Positions 15,189 through 24,738 are shown, counted from the stretch's first letter. The stretch: 40,865 nucleotides of DNA from an uncultured Pelagibacteraceae bacterium (GCA_902570675.1 CACFYZ010000011.1:1-40865), one strand, 5' to 3'. A program made the numbers and translations. The notes: generated by a model from the sequence alone, not told the origin.

Positions 15189-16037
15189 TTATAATCCATA
15201 TGCAGCAATGGTGGTTCGGTGCAATAAGCGCTCCTGTCCCTCATAACCACCCGTAGCTCTGTGCAAAACACTTCTATTATCCCACATTATCAACATATCT
15301 TTTTTCCATTTATGACGATAGATAAATTCATCTTTGCATTGCCACGCACTTAATTCCATTAGTATTTTCATTGCCTCCTGATTATCAATACCGTCAATCC
15401 CAATTATGTAACCTATTGTTCCGTAGATACCCTCTTCTCTTGTTTCAGGGTGATACTTTATTATTGGATGCAATTGTTTTGAAAACGCATCATTTGAAGC
15501 TCTTATATCCATGCTTCTACCCATTTCTCTATCTTTGTCACCATAACCACCTCCAGGAGAATAAGGTACTAATGCTGAATGAATAGCTACTTTTCCTTCT
15601 AACTTTTTTCTTAATGACAAAGGCATTTTTTCTAATGCTAAATGTTGATTAGCAAATAACGTATCGCCACCTTGTGTTGGTATTATTTTTCCAAAAAGGC
15701 ATGTACCTGCGGGTGGATTTTCTTGAAAACTCCAATCAGTATGCCAGTTATCTGCAAAGATTGGAACCTTCTCGTCTGCAGTCCTTTTGACTGCAATAAT
15801 ATTTTCTCTTCCTGGTATTGATGCAATAAATGGATCATCACCAAATGAACCAAAATATAGCGTAAACCTCTCTAAATCATCATCAGATAATACTTGATTC
15901 GGGAAACTGAGAACGTGATGTTCAAGCCAGTGCTCTCTTATTTCTTGAATCTGAAAATCTAAAAGATCTTTTCTTAGGTCAATTCCAGTTATTTCCGCTC
16001 CACAAGATTGACCAGATTGTTGAATTTTCATACCCAT
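15189..16037 (-). CDS. TauD/TfdA-family 2-oxoglutarate dioxygenase
   Basis: A non-heme Fe(II)/2-oxoglutarate dioxygenase of the TauD/TfdA family, 282 residues as usual. The iron site is H99-x-D101 (NWHTDWSF) and H259 (VLHRATG); R274, fifteen residues after H259, should bind 2-oxoglutarate as R270 does in E. coli TauD. The substrate-side block PPAGTCLFGKIIPTQGGDTLFAN is conserved. TauD itself releases sulfite from taurine, but relatives act on many carboxylates and sulfonates, and no taurine or sulfonate transporter is near, so the gene symbol is withheld. It is followed after two bases by a GST gene. Divergent from the ABM gene across 187 bases. Confidence 0.9.
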   Translation of the reverse strand: MGMKIQQSGQSCGAEITGIDLRKDLLDFQIQEIREHWLEHHVLSFPNQVLSDDDLERFTLYFGSFGDDPFIASIPGRENIIAVKRTADEKVPIFADNWHTDWSFQENPPAGTCLFGKIIPTQGGDTLFANQHLALEKMPLSLRKKLEGKVAIHSALVPYSPGGGYGDKDREMGRSMDIRASNDAFSKQLHPIIKYHPETREEGIYGTIGYIIGIDGIDNQEAMKILMELSAWQCKDEFIYRHKWKKDMLIMWDNRSVLHRATGGYEGQERLLHRTTIAAYGL

Positions 16038-16188
16038 ATTTTACTATAATTTAATTTACTAGGAACTTAAGATATAAGATATATTTGAAATTTACAGTCA
16101 AGTTAAGTATTTCAAGAATTCGTACTAACCGTTTGTATTTAATAAGATAAAATATTTGGATATTTAATTACTTTAAATATTAATTGTC

Positions 16189-16220
16189 ATTGAAATATGG
16201 ATCTCTAAGTATATTTCAAT
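16189..16220. promoter_or_regulatory. 10-bp inverted repeat directly before the ABM gene start
   Basis: ATTGAAATAT (16189-16198) and ATATTTCAAT (16211-16220) are exact reverse complements, 12 bases apart, ending four bases before the ATG at 16225. As DNA this resembles an operator with half-sites about two turns apart; as RNA it would form a hairpin occupying the place of the Shine-Dalgarno. I cannot tell which. No ribosome binding site is visible for this gene. Confidence 0.5.
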
Positions 16221-16224
16221 TTTT

Positions 16225-16527
16225 ATGTATATAGCAATGAACAGATTTCAAATAATCAAAGGCTATGAAGATGATTTTGAACAGTTATGGAAAAATAGAG
16301 AGTCCTATCTAGACGAGGTAGAAGGATTTTTAGGGTTCAATCTTATAAAAAGTAAGACATATAAAGATTATACTCTTTATGCATCTCATAGTACTTGGAA
16401 AAGCGAAGAGGATTTTATTTCTTGGACAAAATCTGGCGCTTTTAGAAAAGCACATCAGGGTGCTGGGACAAATAAACATCTTTATCTTGGTAGTCCTCAG
16501 TTTGAGGGATTTAATGTGGTTCAGTAG
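16225..16527 (+). CDS. ABM-superfamily protein, heme-degrading monooxygenase-like
   Basis: A 100-residue dimeric alpha-beta barrel protein. The order MNRFQIIKGYEDDFEQLWKN, then LDEVEGFLGFNL, YASHSTWKSEEDFISW and SGAFRKAHQG is that of IsdG/HmoA-like monooxygenases, including the Asn near the N-terminus and the Trp and His that contact heme in that group. Heme cleavage is possible but many relatives have no known substrate. It differs clearly from the other ABM protein at 6970. The next gene starts 14 bases before this one stops, so translation is coupled. A 10-bp inverted repeat precedes the start. Confidence 0.8.
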   Translation: MYIAMNRFQIIKGYEDDFEQLWKNRESYLDEVEGFLGFNLIKSKTYKDYTLYASHSTWKSEEDFISWTKSGAFRKAHQGAGTNKHLYLGSPQFEGFNVVQ

Positions 16528-17971
16528 CAAAATAAATACAAGCAAATTTGTTATTTATACCCTTGCACTAGTTATCATGAATAACTTTGCTAAAGCTGAT
16601 TTTTTCGAAAATATAACAGATATAATTCAAGAAAACCAGGCACGCTTAAGCTATGGAGTAGCAGTAAGTGATATTACAAATGATGGAAACTATGAATTTA
16701 TTGTTACAGGCTTCGGAACAGATAATTTAGCACTGAGTTATCAAAATGGAGTAATAAAAAATATTATTAACAACGAAACTTTCTCTGATACTGATCGCAG
16801 GGCCATAGGCGTAGTAACTTGTGACATCGATCAGGACGGTTATGAAGAGATATATTTTCTTAACACTGACAGTTACAGTGGAAATAAATTATATTCAGAT
16901 CGACTTCTTGATTTAGTGAATAATAAACTGAAAGACCTATTTTTATTAGATAAAAATATAAAGGACCTCAATTATACAGCAGGCAGATCAGTTGCATGTG
17001 TAGACCGTAATGGGGATGGTAAATATGGAATATATGTTTCAAATTATGGGGGACCTGCACGTTTTTATGAACTTGAAAATGATATCTTAGTTGATCAAGC
17101 TCCAAGCTTGAATTTAGACAGAATTACAGGTGGTCGAGCTGTTGTGGTTGGAAATATAATTTCTGGAAAGAGTGATATTTTCGCCGCTAATGAACGAGGG
17201 GCAAATTTCCTTTATACAAATAAAAATGGAAGTTTTAAAGAAGTTGCAAAACAATTTGGTATTGCTGACGAATTGCAAAACGGACGTGGAACTACACTAT
17301 CAGATATTTTTTATGATGGAAAATTAGATATCATTTATGGAAATTGGAAAGGTTATCACCGAGCTTACATTAAAAAAAATAACAAATTTTTTGATATAGC
17401 AAATAAGGATTTTAGAACTCCGACAAAAGTTAGGACTGTGATATCAGCTGATTTTGATAATGATGGTTATGATGAAGTATTTTTCAATAACATAGGCGAG
17501 CCAAATAAACTTTTTAGAATAAATGATAATGGTGAATTTATTGAGTTAAAGCTTCGCGATGCTTTAGAGCCATACGGGTTAGGAACAGGTGCAGCGGTGG
17601 CTGATATTGATAATGATGGTATATTAGAACTACTAATTACTCATGGCGAGACAGCTGAACAGCCACTTTCAATGTTTAAGGCCAACGTACCAATGAACCA
17701 TAAATGGATAAGAATTTTACCAAAAAATAATTTTAATGCACCTTCAAGAGGTTCAACTGTTACACTTTATACAGACCAACGAACTCATGCAAAAACTATA
17801 GACGCTGGATCTGGATATCTTTGTCAGATGGAGCCTGTCGCTCACTATGGTATCAGGAGTGGAGAGAATATTGAAAAAATAGTTGTTACATGGACAGATG
17901 GTACGACCAAAGAAATTTATAACGTCAAGTTAAATCAAATGATAGAAATTAAACAAGATTATGCTTTTTAA
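16514..17971 (+). CDS. Secreted FG-GAP/VCBS repeat protein with ASPIC/UnbV domain (CRTAC1-like)
   Basis: A 485-residue exported beta-propeller. The start at 16514 gives a signal peptide ending NFAKA before DFF, residues 1-28, whereas longer frames upstream do not. FG-GAP/VCBS-type repeats follow, with calcium-binding-like DxDxDG motifs: DITNDGNYEF, DIDQDGYEEIYF, DRNGDGKYGIYV, DFDNDGYDEVFF and DIDNDGILELL. The C-terminus (about 405-485) is an ASPIC/UnbV domain: RGSTVTLYT, IDAGSGYLCQMEPVAHYGIRSG, VTWTDGTTKEI. Such proteins are extracellular and often bind calcium or other proteins. It overlaps the ABM gene by 14 bases. Its stop shares TTAA with the convergent gene. Confidence 0.9.
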   Translation: MWFSSKINTSKFVIYTLALVIMNNFAKADFFENITDIIQENQARLSYGVAVSDITNDGNYEFIVTGFGTDNLALSYQNGVIKNIINNETFSDTDRRAIGVVTCDIDQDGYEEIYFLNTDSYSGNKLYSDRLLDLVNNKLKDLFLLDKNIKDLNYTAGRSVACVDRNGDGKYGIYVSNYGGPARFYELENDILVDQAPSLNLDRITGGRAVVVGNIISGKSDIFAANERGANFLYTNKNGSFKEVAKQFGIADELQNGRGTTLSDIFYDGKLDIIYGNWKGYHRAYIKKNNKFFDIANKDFRTPTKVRTVISADFDNDGYDEVFFNNIGEPNKLFRINDNGEFIELKLRDALEPYGLGTGAAVADIDNDGILELLITHGETAEQPLSMFKANVPMNHKWIRILPKNNFNAPSRGSTVTLYTDQRTHAKTIDAGSGYLCQMEPVAHYGIRSGENIEKIVVTWTDGTTKEIYNVKLNQMIEIKQDYAF

Positions 17972-18681
17972 TTTGCCATCTGGATAAAAATATCACCCAT
18001 TCCACCTTTTACTTCATCAATTGGCTGATTATTTCTAAATTCACAATATCGTCCTGTCATTTCATTTGAAGCAATAGACATTATTTGTTTATCTGTGCAT
18101 TCTGCTGCATTATGTAATAAACCGATTACAAGATCACCATCAACAGTAAATACCTGATCTTTGTCAAGTTTGTTTTCTTTACAAAAATAATTTCTATTAA
18201 CTTGAATTGGAAAATTTTCTTTTTGACACGGATCTTTAATGGTAAGGACGTTTAACTCAAAATCTATTTCATCAAAAGTAAAGTTTACTTTTCTGGTCTT
18301 TGCGTATTTCATTAAGTCACATGAACAGGGTAAGCAACATTTGTAATATTCTCCACATATTAATCTATTGGTCTCTTCCTCATAAATTTTGACTAAATCA
18401 GGAGTTTCGCCAGGATCAATTAATGAGCCGGATACGGCACAGTAGAGCTTATTGTATTCTATAAAATCATCTATTATTAAGCTTTGTTTTAATGCAAAAT
18501 TAAAAAATTTTGGACCAGCGGCGTTCCTATTTCTATCTGGGAATATACTACTCCATGAAGTAAGTAGTTTTTCATAATATATTTCTCCAATTTCAACAGT
18601 CTCAACCTTTTCATCAGCTTTAATATTGACTGAGAGCAGTAAAATAGTAGCAATTATAATATTAGTTATTTTTACTTTCAC
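17968..18681 (-). CDS. Uncharacterised cysteine-rich exported protein
   Basis: I do not recognise the family. The 237-residue product starts with a signal peptide ending SVNIKA before DEK. The mature part has ten cysteines (81, 109, 115, 116, 119, 121, 152, 167, 195, 213), five of them clustered in CGEYYKCCLPCSCD at 109-122. An even number suggests five disulfides in the periplasm or outside; the C-CC-C-C cluster could instead bind metal. The start is GTG at 18679-18681, overlapping the photolyase stop as GTGA, so the gene is coupled to it. Its end shares TTAA with the FG-GAP gene. Function unknown. Confidence 0.7.
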   Translation of the reverse strand: MKVKITNIIIATILLLSVNIKADEKVETVEIGEIYYEKLLTSWSSIFPDRNRNAAGPKFFNFALKQSLIIDDFIEYNKLYCAVSGSLIDPGETPDLVKIYEEETNRLICGEYYKCCLPCSCDLMKYAKTRKVNFTFDEIDFELNVLTIKDPCQKENFPIQVNRNYFCKENKLDKDQVFTVDGDLVIGLLHNAAECTDKQIMSIASNEMTGRYCEFRNNQPIDEVKGGMGDIFIQMAN

Positions 18682-20123
18682 TTAATTCTCCTTCTAAATC
18701 GACTTCCATGCATTAGATAAACTTGCTTTGCAATATTCTTAAACTGCTCACTTTTTCTGATATTCCATATTTCTTTTCGAGCGAATGCGGCAGATAATTT
18801 ATGATCAATAACTTTACCTGGATATTTTGATTTAATTTCAGCATTATGAATGTTATCAAGATTTTCATACTCAAGTTGAGGAATTTCTTTTTTTATAAAC
18901 AAAGCTTCGGGGTCCTGATCCATACTTTGTTTTAATACTGAATAGATTCTCGGTAGATTAATTCCGGTTACACCACTTTGCATTTGGACCTGACTTATGT
19001 GAATTCCAGGTTCATAATCAACAAATAATTGAGCTAAAAGAGGAGACGTTTTTTGCCAAGGTTGCCAAAGATTATAAGAAGCGAAAGACATTATCATTGC
19101 TCTCATTCTAAAATTTATCCAACCATATTTTCTTAGGTGCCTTATACATGCATCAAGAAAAGGAAAGCCTGTCTCTCCCATGATCCATCTTTCAATTAAT
19201 TCTGAATTTTCACTAGATCGAAGTGTATCACACATTGAATGCATGCTGTTAAATTCTAAATTTGGCTCAGTTTCCAATTTTTGAATAAAGTGACAGTGCC
19301 AATGAAGTCTTTTTTTAAATGAATGTAAGTCAATCCTGTAGTTAGAGTTTAATAATTCATTTTTTAATTTTTGATATACATATCTCATGGATATTGTCCC
19401 AAAAGCAAAGTGTGGTGATAACCTTGAGCAGTGATCACGAGCATCTAGTGGGTTTGACATCTTAAATCGGTAACCGTTACATCTTTCTGTGAAAAAGGTA
19501 CTCAGTAAATACTCAGCTGCTGCAGTTCCACCAGGTTGTATCTCAAGAAAATCTTTTTCACAAGTATCTACTGAAATTTTTAAAAACGTATCGAGCGAAA
19601 TTGTAGGCAATTCTTTTTTTATTTTATTATATTTATTTGGCATTGGAATATCATGTATCTTTTGATTCATTTGAGATTCCCAAAATTTCGACCATTGATT
19701 GCGATTAGTTTCTGCGCCGCGCTGAACTCCAAAATCGCTAAATATATTAACATTATAACATTCAGCTGCAATTTTTGTGAATTTGCAATACTGTGTATTA
19801 TAATAATTGATATCAGTAGTATGGTTAAAATATAAATTATATTTATTACTATTTTTAGCTAAGGATTTATAAAATTCAAAGTAATCTCCTCTAAATATTT
19901 CAAGTTTTGAATTTAGTGTTTTTAGGTTACAATCCAACTCTAAAAGACAGTCTTTTAAAAAATATAATTGCCTGACAGATTTACCATTACCCCGCCAATA
20001 TTTAGGATCAAAAATATAAATACATCGATAATTTTGTCTGAGAGATCCATAGTATAGAGATTCGTTGTCTTTTATACGTAAGTTTTTGTGAAATATTATT
20101 AAATCAGTCTGATCTGAGTCCAT
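18678..20123 (-). CDS. Cryptochrome/photolyase family protein
   Basis: A 481-residue flavoprotein of the DNA photolyase/cryptochrome superfamily. Residues 5-135 are the antenna-binding Rossmann domain (LIIFHKNLRIKDNESL). The helical FAD domain includes LSPHFAFGTIS (235-245), LHWHCHFIQKLE (273-284), GETGFPFLDACIRHLRKYGW (316-335) and RMRAMIMSF. Where classical CPD photolyases have the WQW segment before an FRIFNP block, this protein reads HISQVQMQSGVTGINLPRIY (375-394), so it belongs to a divergent subgroup. No iron-sulfur cysteine cluster is evident. Repair versus sensing cannot be decided. The ATG at 20123 is preferred to a TTG three codons upstream. It follows the tRNA gene and overlaps the Cys-rich protein gene. 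Confidence 0.85.
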   Translation of the reverse strand: MDSDQTDLIIFHKNLRIKDNESLYYGSLRQNYRCIYIFDPKYWRGNGKSVRQLYFLKDCLLELDCNLKTLNSKLEIFRGDYFEFYKSLAKNSNKYNLYFNHTTDINYYNTQYCKFTKIAAECYNVNIFSDFGVQRGAETNRNQWSKFWESQMNQKIHDIPMPNKYNKIKKELPTISLDTFLKISVDTCEKDFLEIQPGGTAAAEYLLSTFFTERCNGYRFKMSNPLDARDHCSRLSPHFAFGTISMRYVYQKLKNELLNSNYRIDLHSFKKRLHWHCHFIQKLETEPNLEFNSMHSMCDTLRSSENSELIERWIMGETGFPFLDACIRHLRKYGWINFRMRAMIMSFASYNLWQPWQKTSPLLAQLFVDYEPGIHISQVQMQSGVTGINLPRIYSVLKQSMDQDPEALFIKKEIPQLEYENLDNIHNAEIKSKYPGKVIDHKLSAAFARKEIWNIRKSEQFKNIAKQVYLMHGSRFRRRIK

Positions 20124-20195
20124 TTGATACAAATATAGCTATAACAACTTAAATCAAATTTTTTAGTTTTATTTTGGTTTTCTTGATAATGTTTA

Positions 20196-20272
20196 TGGTG
20201 GGCCCACCAGGACTCGAACCTGGGACAACTCCGTTATGAGCGGAGGGCTCTAACCAACTGAGCTATGGGCCC
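20196..20272 (-). tRNA. tRNA with CAU anticodon, probably tRNA-Ile2 (lysidine type)
   Basis: The minus strand folds as a 77-nucleotide tRNA with encoded CCA. The acceptor stem is GGGCCCA paired with TGGGCCC, the D-arm TAGCTCAGTTGGTTAGAGC, the anticodon stem CTCCG/CGGAG enclosing CTCATAA, and the T-arm CCAGGTTCGAGTCCTGG. The anticodon is CAU. It is not an initiator, because the first base pair is G-C. Between elongator Met and Ile2 (CAU modified to lysidine by TilS to read AUA), the GGGCCC acceptor looks more like alphaproteobacterial Ile2, but this is a judgement from memory. It sits 39 bases after rpoD on the same strand and may be co-transcribed. Confidence 0.93.
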
Positions 20273-20311
20273 GGAATAACTTTTATACACAGATAGGTTC
20301 CGACAATCAAA

Positions 20312-22327
20312 CTAGTTTTTATCTAAAAAACTTTTTAAAAGTTTAGCTCTAGTTGGATGCTTAAGTTTTCTAAGTGCTTTTGCTTCAATTTGCCTAATTC
20401 TCTCTCTTGTCACTGAGAATTGTTGACCGACTTCTTCAAGTGTATGATCTGAATTCATTCCGATTCCAAATCTCATTCTTAAAACTCTTTCTTCACGAGG
20501 AGTAAGAGAAGAGAGAATTTTTGTAGTTGTTTGTCTTAGGTTTGAGTGAATCGCCGCATCAATTGGAATAACTGCATTTTCGTCCTGAATGAAGTCACCT
20601 AAATGACTGTCTTCCTCATCTCCAACTGGAGTTTCCAAACTCACTGGCTCTTTTGCTATTTTTAATACTTTTCTCACTTTTTCGAGAGGCATATTTAATT
20701 TTTTTGAAATTTCTTCAGGTGTGGGCTCTCTTCCTATCTCGTTTAGAAGCAATCTTTGAGTTCTAACGATCTTGTTAATTGTTTCAATCATATGCACAGG
20801 TATTCGGATTGTTCTTGCCTGGTCAGCAATAGATCTGGTAATTGCTTGCCTTATCCACCAAGTGGCATAAGTTGAAAATTTATAACCTCTACGGTATTCA
20901 AATTTGTCAACAGCTTTCATTAAGCCTATATTTCCTTCCTGTATTAAATCAAGAAACTGTAAACCTCTATTCGTATATTTTTTTGCAATAGAAATAACTA
21001 ATCTGAGGTTGGCTTCAATCATTTCTTTTTTTGCAATACTTGACTCTCTTTCTCCTTTTTGAACATTACTTACTATTCTTTTAAATTCATTTAATGTTAA
21101 ACCAATATTACTCGCTGCTGCTCGAACTTCGTTCATAATATTTTTGATACTATTTTTCTCTTGCTTAACAAATTTTTCCCAACCTGATAATCTTGTGATC
21201 TTTCTCAGCCAATAAGGATTGTCTTCATTTCCTATATATTTATCTAAAAACTCTTCACGAGATATTTTATGTTGAACAGCTAGACGAAGAAGTTTACCCT
21301 CGAGAGATACGAGATCTTTATTAATAATATATAATTTATTAATAAGCTCTTCAATTTTACTTGTATTTATCTGTAAACCTTTAATTTGCTCAACAACAGC
21401 AGATTTTGAAACTTGATAGCTTTTTTCCGAACGAGAGGGAAACTCTTTACCCTTTTCCTGAAACGCAATTTTATCTTTCTGCAATTTCTGAAGTTTTTTA
21501 AAGCTCTTGTTCAGTTTTTTAAATGTTTCTAATATTTGTGGTTTTAATTCTTCTTCCATTATAGCAATTGATACATTGAGCTCATCTTCAGAATCTTCAT
21601 ACTCTTCAATCGATTGATCTGATGATGATTCAACCATTGGCTCAGTATCATCACCATATGTAGCAGATTTTTTCTCTTCTTCTTTTCTTCTTCGAAGTTC
21701 TTCCTTTTCTTCTTGCTCTTTCTTTTTCTTAGCTTCTTTAATTTTTTTACTTAGTTCTTTTTTATTTGGAGACTCTTCAAATAGTGACTCCAAATCAATA
21801 ACCTCTCTTAATGTTATTTTTTCAGCAATTATGTCATCTCTCCAATCAAGAATAGCCTTTAAAGTTAGTGGACTTTCACATAAACCTGATATCATTGCTT
21901 CTTGGCCAGCCTCGATTCTTTTTGCGATTGCGATTTCACCTTCACGCGAAAGAAGGTCAACTGTTCCCATCTCACGCAAATAAAGTTTTACAGGATCATC
22001 AGTTTTTTCAGTTCCAGTCTTTGGACTTGTTCCATCTTCATCTTTCTCTTCATCATTATCAGAGTCGTCTGAGTCAATAATATCGAAACCTACTTGTGAT
22101 AACTTAGTAGTATATTGCTCAATTTGTTCAGATGTGAACTTATCTTCTGGAAAAGATTTTTTAATTAATTCATTTGTAAGATATCCATCTTTCTTACCTT
22201 GTTTGATTAATTTTTTTATAATTGATTTTTCTAAATCAAGAACTGGTCCATCTTGTTCATTAGATTGAATATTTGCATGTTCAAGCTCAGTCTTTAACTG
22301 CTTTTTTTTTCGGCCACGCTTTTTCAT
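20312..22327 (-). CDS. rpoD: RNA polymerase primary sigma factor sigma-70 (RpoD)
   Basis: The housekeeping sigma factor, 671 residues. Region 1.2 begins at [22 protein letters not shown] long charged segment of Lys/Glu (about 190-260) is the non-conserved insert typical of proteobacterial RpoD. Region 2 holds [30 protein letters not shown] and [18 protein letters not shown], the -10 recognition and melting helices; region 3 and region 4 follow. Region 4.2 ends with [20 protein letters not shown] (about 639-658), the -35 recognition helix. It is one base after the dnaG stop on the same strand, the old macromolecular-synthesis order (dnaG-rpoD). A tRNA gene follows 39 bases later. Confidence 0.98.
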   Translation of the reverse strand: MKKRGRKKKQLKTELEHANIQSNEQDGPVLDLEKSIIKKLIKQGKKDGYLTNELIKKSFPEDKFTSEQIEQYTTKLSQVGFDIIDSDDSDNDEEKDEDGTSPKTGTEKTDDPVKLYLREMGTVDLLSREGEIAIAKRIEAGQEAMISGLCESPLTLKAILDWRDDIIAEKITLREVIDLESLFEESPNKKELSKKIKEAKKKKEQEEKEELRRRKEEEKKSATYGDDTEPMVESSSDQSIEEYEDSEDELNVSIAIMEEELKPQILETFKKLNKSFKKLQKLQKDKIAFQEKGKEFPSRSEKSYQVSKSAVVEQIKGLQINTSKIEELINKLYIINKDLVSLEGKLLRLAVQHKISREEFLDKYIGNEDNPYWLRKITRLSGWEKFVKQEKNSIKNIMNEVRAAASNIGLTLNEFKRIVSNVQKGERESSIAKKEMIEANLRLVISIAKKYTNRGLQFLDLIQEGNIGLMKAVDKFEYRRGYKFSTYATWWIRQAITRSIADQARTIRIPVHMIETINKIVRTQRLLLNEIGREPTPEEISKKLNMPLEKVRKVLKIAKEPVSLETPVGDEEDSHLGDFIQDENAVIPIDAAIHSNLRQTTTKILSSLTPREERVLRMRFGIGMNSDHTLEEVGQQFSVTRERIRQIEAKALRKLKHPTRAKLLKSFLDKN

Positions 22328-22328
22328 C

Positions 22329-24134
22329 TTAATTTTTAATCAAACTTTCATTTTTAATTTTTACAAAGTTTTCAAAGCTTTCCTGATCCATATTTTGCTC
22401 TAAATCCGCAAAAGCTTTAGTTAAATCATTTTCATCTACGAGTTTGCTATGAAACTCAACAAGTCCTAAAAAGCTTTTTTCAACATTTGCTGTTTCACTT
22501 CTAATTAATGATCCATAAGTGTTTATGAGATTAGGCTGATAAACTGAATTAATCTCCTGATCTAAACCTTGCTCTAGTAAATATGCTTTAAAATCGAAAT
22601 TTTCAAGATCTTTATCGGCGTGGGAGGAAGAAAATTCAAGAATTTTACTAGTTAATTTTGATAATTTTAGATCGTTGAACCTTATTTTGCCGAATTCCTC
22701 AGTATACTTATATATTAAGAAAGGATTTTCTATTATGGACAGGATAATGATTTTTTCTCTTACTGCCGAGTCATGAGAACTTAAATCTACTCTTTCGCTC
22801 TTCTTTATTTCGTTTGATACTTTTTTATTATAATACGTTTTATAACCTTTATTGATATTAAAATTTACATCTTTCAAAAGTCCTATTTTCTCAGTAAATT
22901 CTTTATTATAATATTCTCTCACTGTTTGATTATTAATTTTACTTAATAATGTTCTTATTCTTTTTTCAAACCCTGCCTTCTTTTCTGGGGTTGATAATTC
23001 TTCTCTTTCCAATTCTTTACGCCATAAAAATTCAGATAATGATAAAGACTGGTCAACTAGCTTAATAAAATCTGCAGTGCTATTTTTATTTATAAAATCA
23101 TCAGGGTCATAATTTTTTGGTAATATAGCAAATCTTAATGAAAGATCTGGTTGCAAATTATGAATAGCCAATAATGAAGCTCTCTCAGCTGCTTTCTGAC
23201 CAGCCTCATCACCATCAAAAATAACAATGGGACTCTGACAAAATTTCCAAGCTTTTTCGAGCTGAAAACTTGTCAGTGCAGTACCAAGGGGTGCAACTGT
23301 TGTTTTAAAATCATTTTGATAAAGAGAAATAACATCCATATAACCCTCAACAATAATTAAATTCTGTACTTTTCTATTTGCTTCAATTGCAAGATTTAAA
23401 TTAAAAAGATTATAACTCTTTTTAAATAAGGGGCTGTCAGAAGAATTTATGTATTTTATGTTTGAGTTATCAAGTGCTCTACCTCCAAATGCAATGACTT
23501 GAGATCGATAATCTTTAATTGGAAAAATTAGTCGATTTCTAAAAAAATCATAATATTCGCCTTCACGATTATTTGATTTTTTAATTAATCCTAAAGATAA
23601 AGCATCATCTAAATTTAAACCTTTATTTTTTAAATGGAGATAAAGTTGATTAGAAGAACTCCCTGAATAACCCAACTTAAATTTTTCTACAATACTATTT
23701 TTTATTAATCTTCTATCTAAATATTTTTTTGCAACATTGCTCTTTTTAAGTTGCGTTTGAAAAAAAATATTGGTTTCATTCATGAGATTTTTTAAACTTG
23801 AATAATTTTTTTCAATATAATTTCCATCTTTAATCATTCCATTCTCAGGATTTAATCCTGCTTGTTTAGCAAGAAATTCAATTGACTCTGGATAAGTCAT
23901 ATTTTTATGTTTCATTAAGAATGAAAAGATATCTCCATGCTCAGCACTGCTAAAACAATGATAAAATTCTTTATCATCATTTACAGTAAATGAAGGTGTC
24001 TTTTCGTTTTTAAATGGGCTTAGGCCAATAAATTCATTGCCTCGCTGGGTAAGTTTCACAAATTTACCGACCACATCAGATACCCGAAGACGTGATTTAA
24101 TTTCGTTTATGAATTCTTTTGAATATCTTGGCAT
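22329..24134 (-). CDS. dnaG: DNA primase DnaG
   Basis: Primase makes the RNA primers for replication and works with DnaB helicase. At 601 residues it has the N-terminal zinc-finger fold, the RNA polymerase/TOPRIM core ([15 protein letters not shown], then [14 protein letters not shown], giving the EGYMD and DGD catalytic acids) and a C-terminal helicase-interaction domain. Three of four zinc ligands are replaced: S39 and K42 in [12 protein letters not shown] where E. coli has C40 and H43, and S63 in [10 protein letters not shown] where it has C64; only C60 remains. The fold may be held without zinc. I recall similar losses in other alphaproteobacterial primases. It lies between yqeY and rpoD on one strand. 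Confidence 0.97.
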   Translation of the reverse strand: MPRYSKEFINEIKSRLRVSDVVGKFVKLTQRGNEFIGLSPFKNEKTPSFTVNDDKEFYHCFSSAEHGDIFSFLMKHKNMTYPESIEFLAKQAGLNPENGMIKDGNYIEKNYSSLKNLMNETNIFFQTQLKKSNVAKKYLDRRLIKNSIVEKFKLGYSGSSSNQLYLHLKNKGLNLDDALSLGLIKKSNNREGEYYDFFRNRLIFPIKDYRSQVIAFGGRALDNSNIKYINSSDSPLFKKSYNLFNLNLAIEANRKVQNLIIVEGYMDVISLYQNDFKTTVAPLGTALTSFQLEKAWKFCQSPIVIFDGDEAGQKAAERASLLAIHNLQPDLSLRFAILPKNYDPDDFINKNSTADFIKLVDQSLSLSEFLWRKELEREELSTPEKKAGFEKRIRTLLSKINNQTVREYYNKEFTEKIGLLKDVNFNINKGYKTYYNKKVSNEIKKSERVDLSSHDSAVREKIIILSIIENPFLIYKYTEEFGKIRFNDLKLSKLTSKILEFSSSHADKDLENFDFKAYLLEQGLDQEINSVYQPNLINTYGSLIRSETANVEKSFLGLVEFHSKLVDENDLTKAFADLEQNMDQESFENFVKIKNESLIKN

Positions 24135-24183
24135 TGACTGAGTATATTATTAAAGTCAAAAAAAAATAGACAACAAATTGCCG

Positions 24184-24639
24184 TTAATTTCTAAGTTTTT
24201 CCTTTATTAATTTGCTAGCAAGAGAAATATCAAGGGAAGAATTGGAATTATCTCTAAGATATTTGATTACCTTACCGATTTCTTTCAATGTTGAAGCTTC
24301 TGTTGCTTTTATAGCATCATCACATAATAGTGCTGTTTGAGCTTCATCAAGCTGCTCAGGCAGAAATTCGTTGATAATTTTGATTTCACCTTTTTCCTTA
24401 CTGACTAACTCTGACCTGCCAGCTTTTTCAAACATTACAATCGAATCATTTCTTTGTTTCACCATTTTTTTTAATAGTTGAATAACAGCTTCCTCAGAAA
24501 TTTCAGAGTCTTCACCTGAAGAACGGCTTGCTATTTCTCTATCTTTAATGGCAGCTAGTACAAGTCTCAAAGTATGGATTCTCTCTTTATCGCCATTTTT
24601 GAGAGCATTAGATAATTCTGATGTGATAGTTTCTTTCAT
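24184..24639 (-). CDS. GatB/YqeY domain protein
   Basis: A 151-residue YqeY protein, related to the tail domain of GatB (Asp/Glu-tRNA amidotransferase subunit B). All-helical: RLVLAAIKDREIASRSSGED, then EEAVIQLLKKMVKQRNDSIVMFEKAGR, LVSKEKGEIKIINEFLPEQL and the conserved C-terminal KLIKEKLRN. The family pattern R.D.I..FEKAGR.DL...E..E..I...YLP is followed closely. Its exact role is not settled; a tRNA-related function is often assumed. The gene is 49 bases before dnaG and is probably the first of yqeY-dnaG-rpoD; the divergent carA starts 131 bases away. Confidence 0.92.
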   Translation of the reverse strand: MKETITSELSNALKNGDKERIHTLRLVLAAIKDREIASRSSGEDSEISEEAVIQLLKKMVKQRNDSIVMFEKAGRSELVSKEKGEIKIINEFLPEQLDEAQTALLCDDAIKATEASTLKEIGKVIKYLRDNSNSSLDISLASKLIKEKLRN

Positions 24640-24738
24640 TTGAAGTAAACTTAAAATCTATATCATCAAATATCTTGTGGCAATAATAGATCATAATTTA
24701 TTATCTTATCTTACTATTGCATGAATGCCCCATTTGCA

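Noticed and set aside
20196-20272. Reading the CAU tRNA as initiator or elongator Met
   Set aside because: The first acceptor pair is G-C, so it is not an initiator. Elongator Met is possible, but the GGGCCC acceptor fits Ile2 better; a check with tRNAscan-SE or TFAM would decide.
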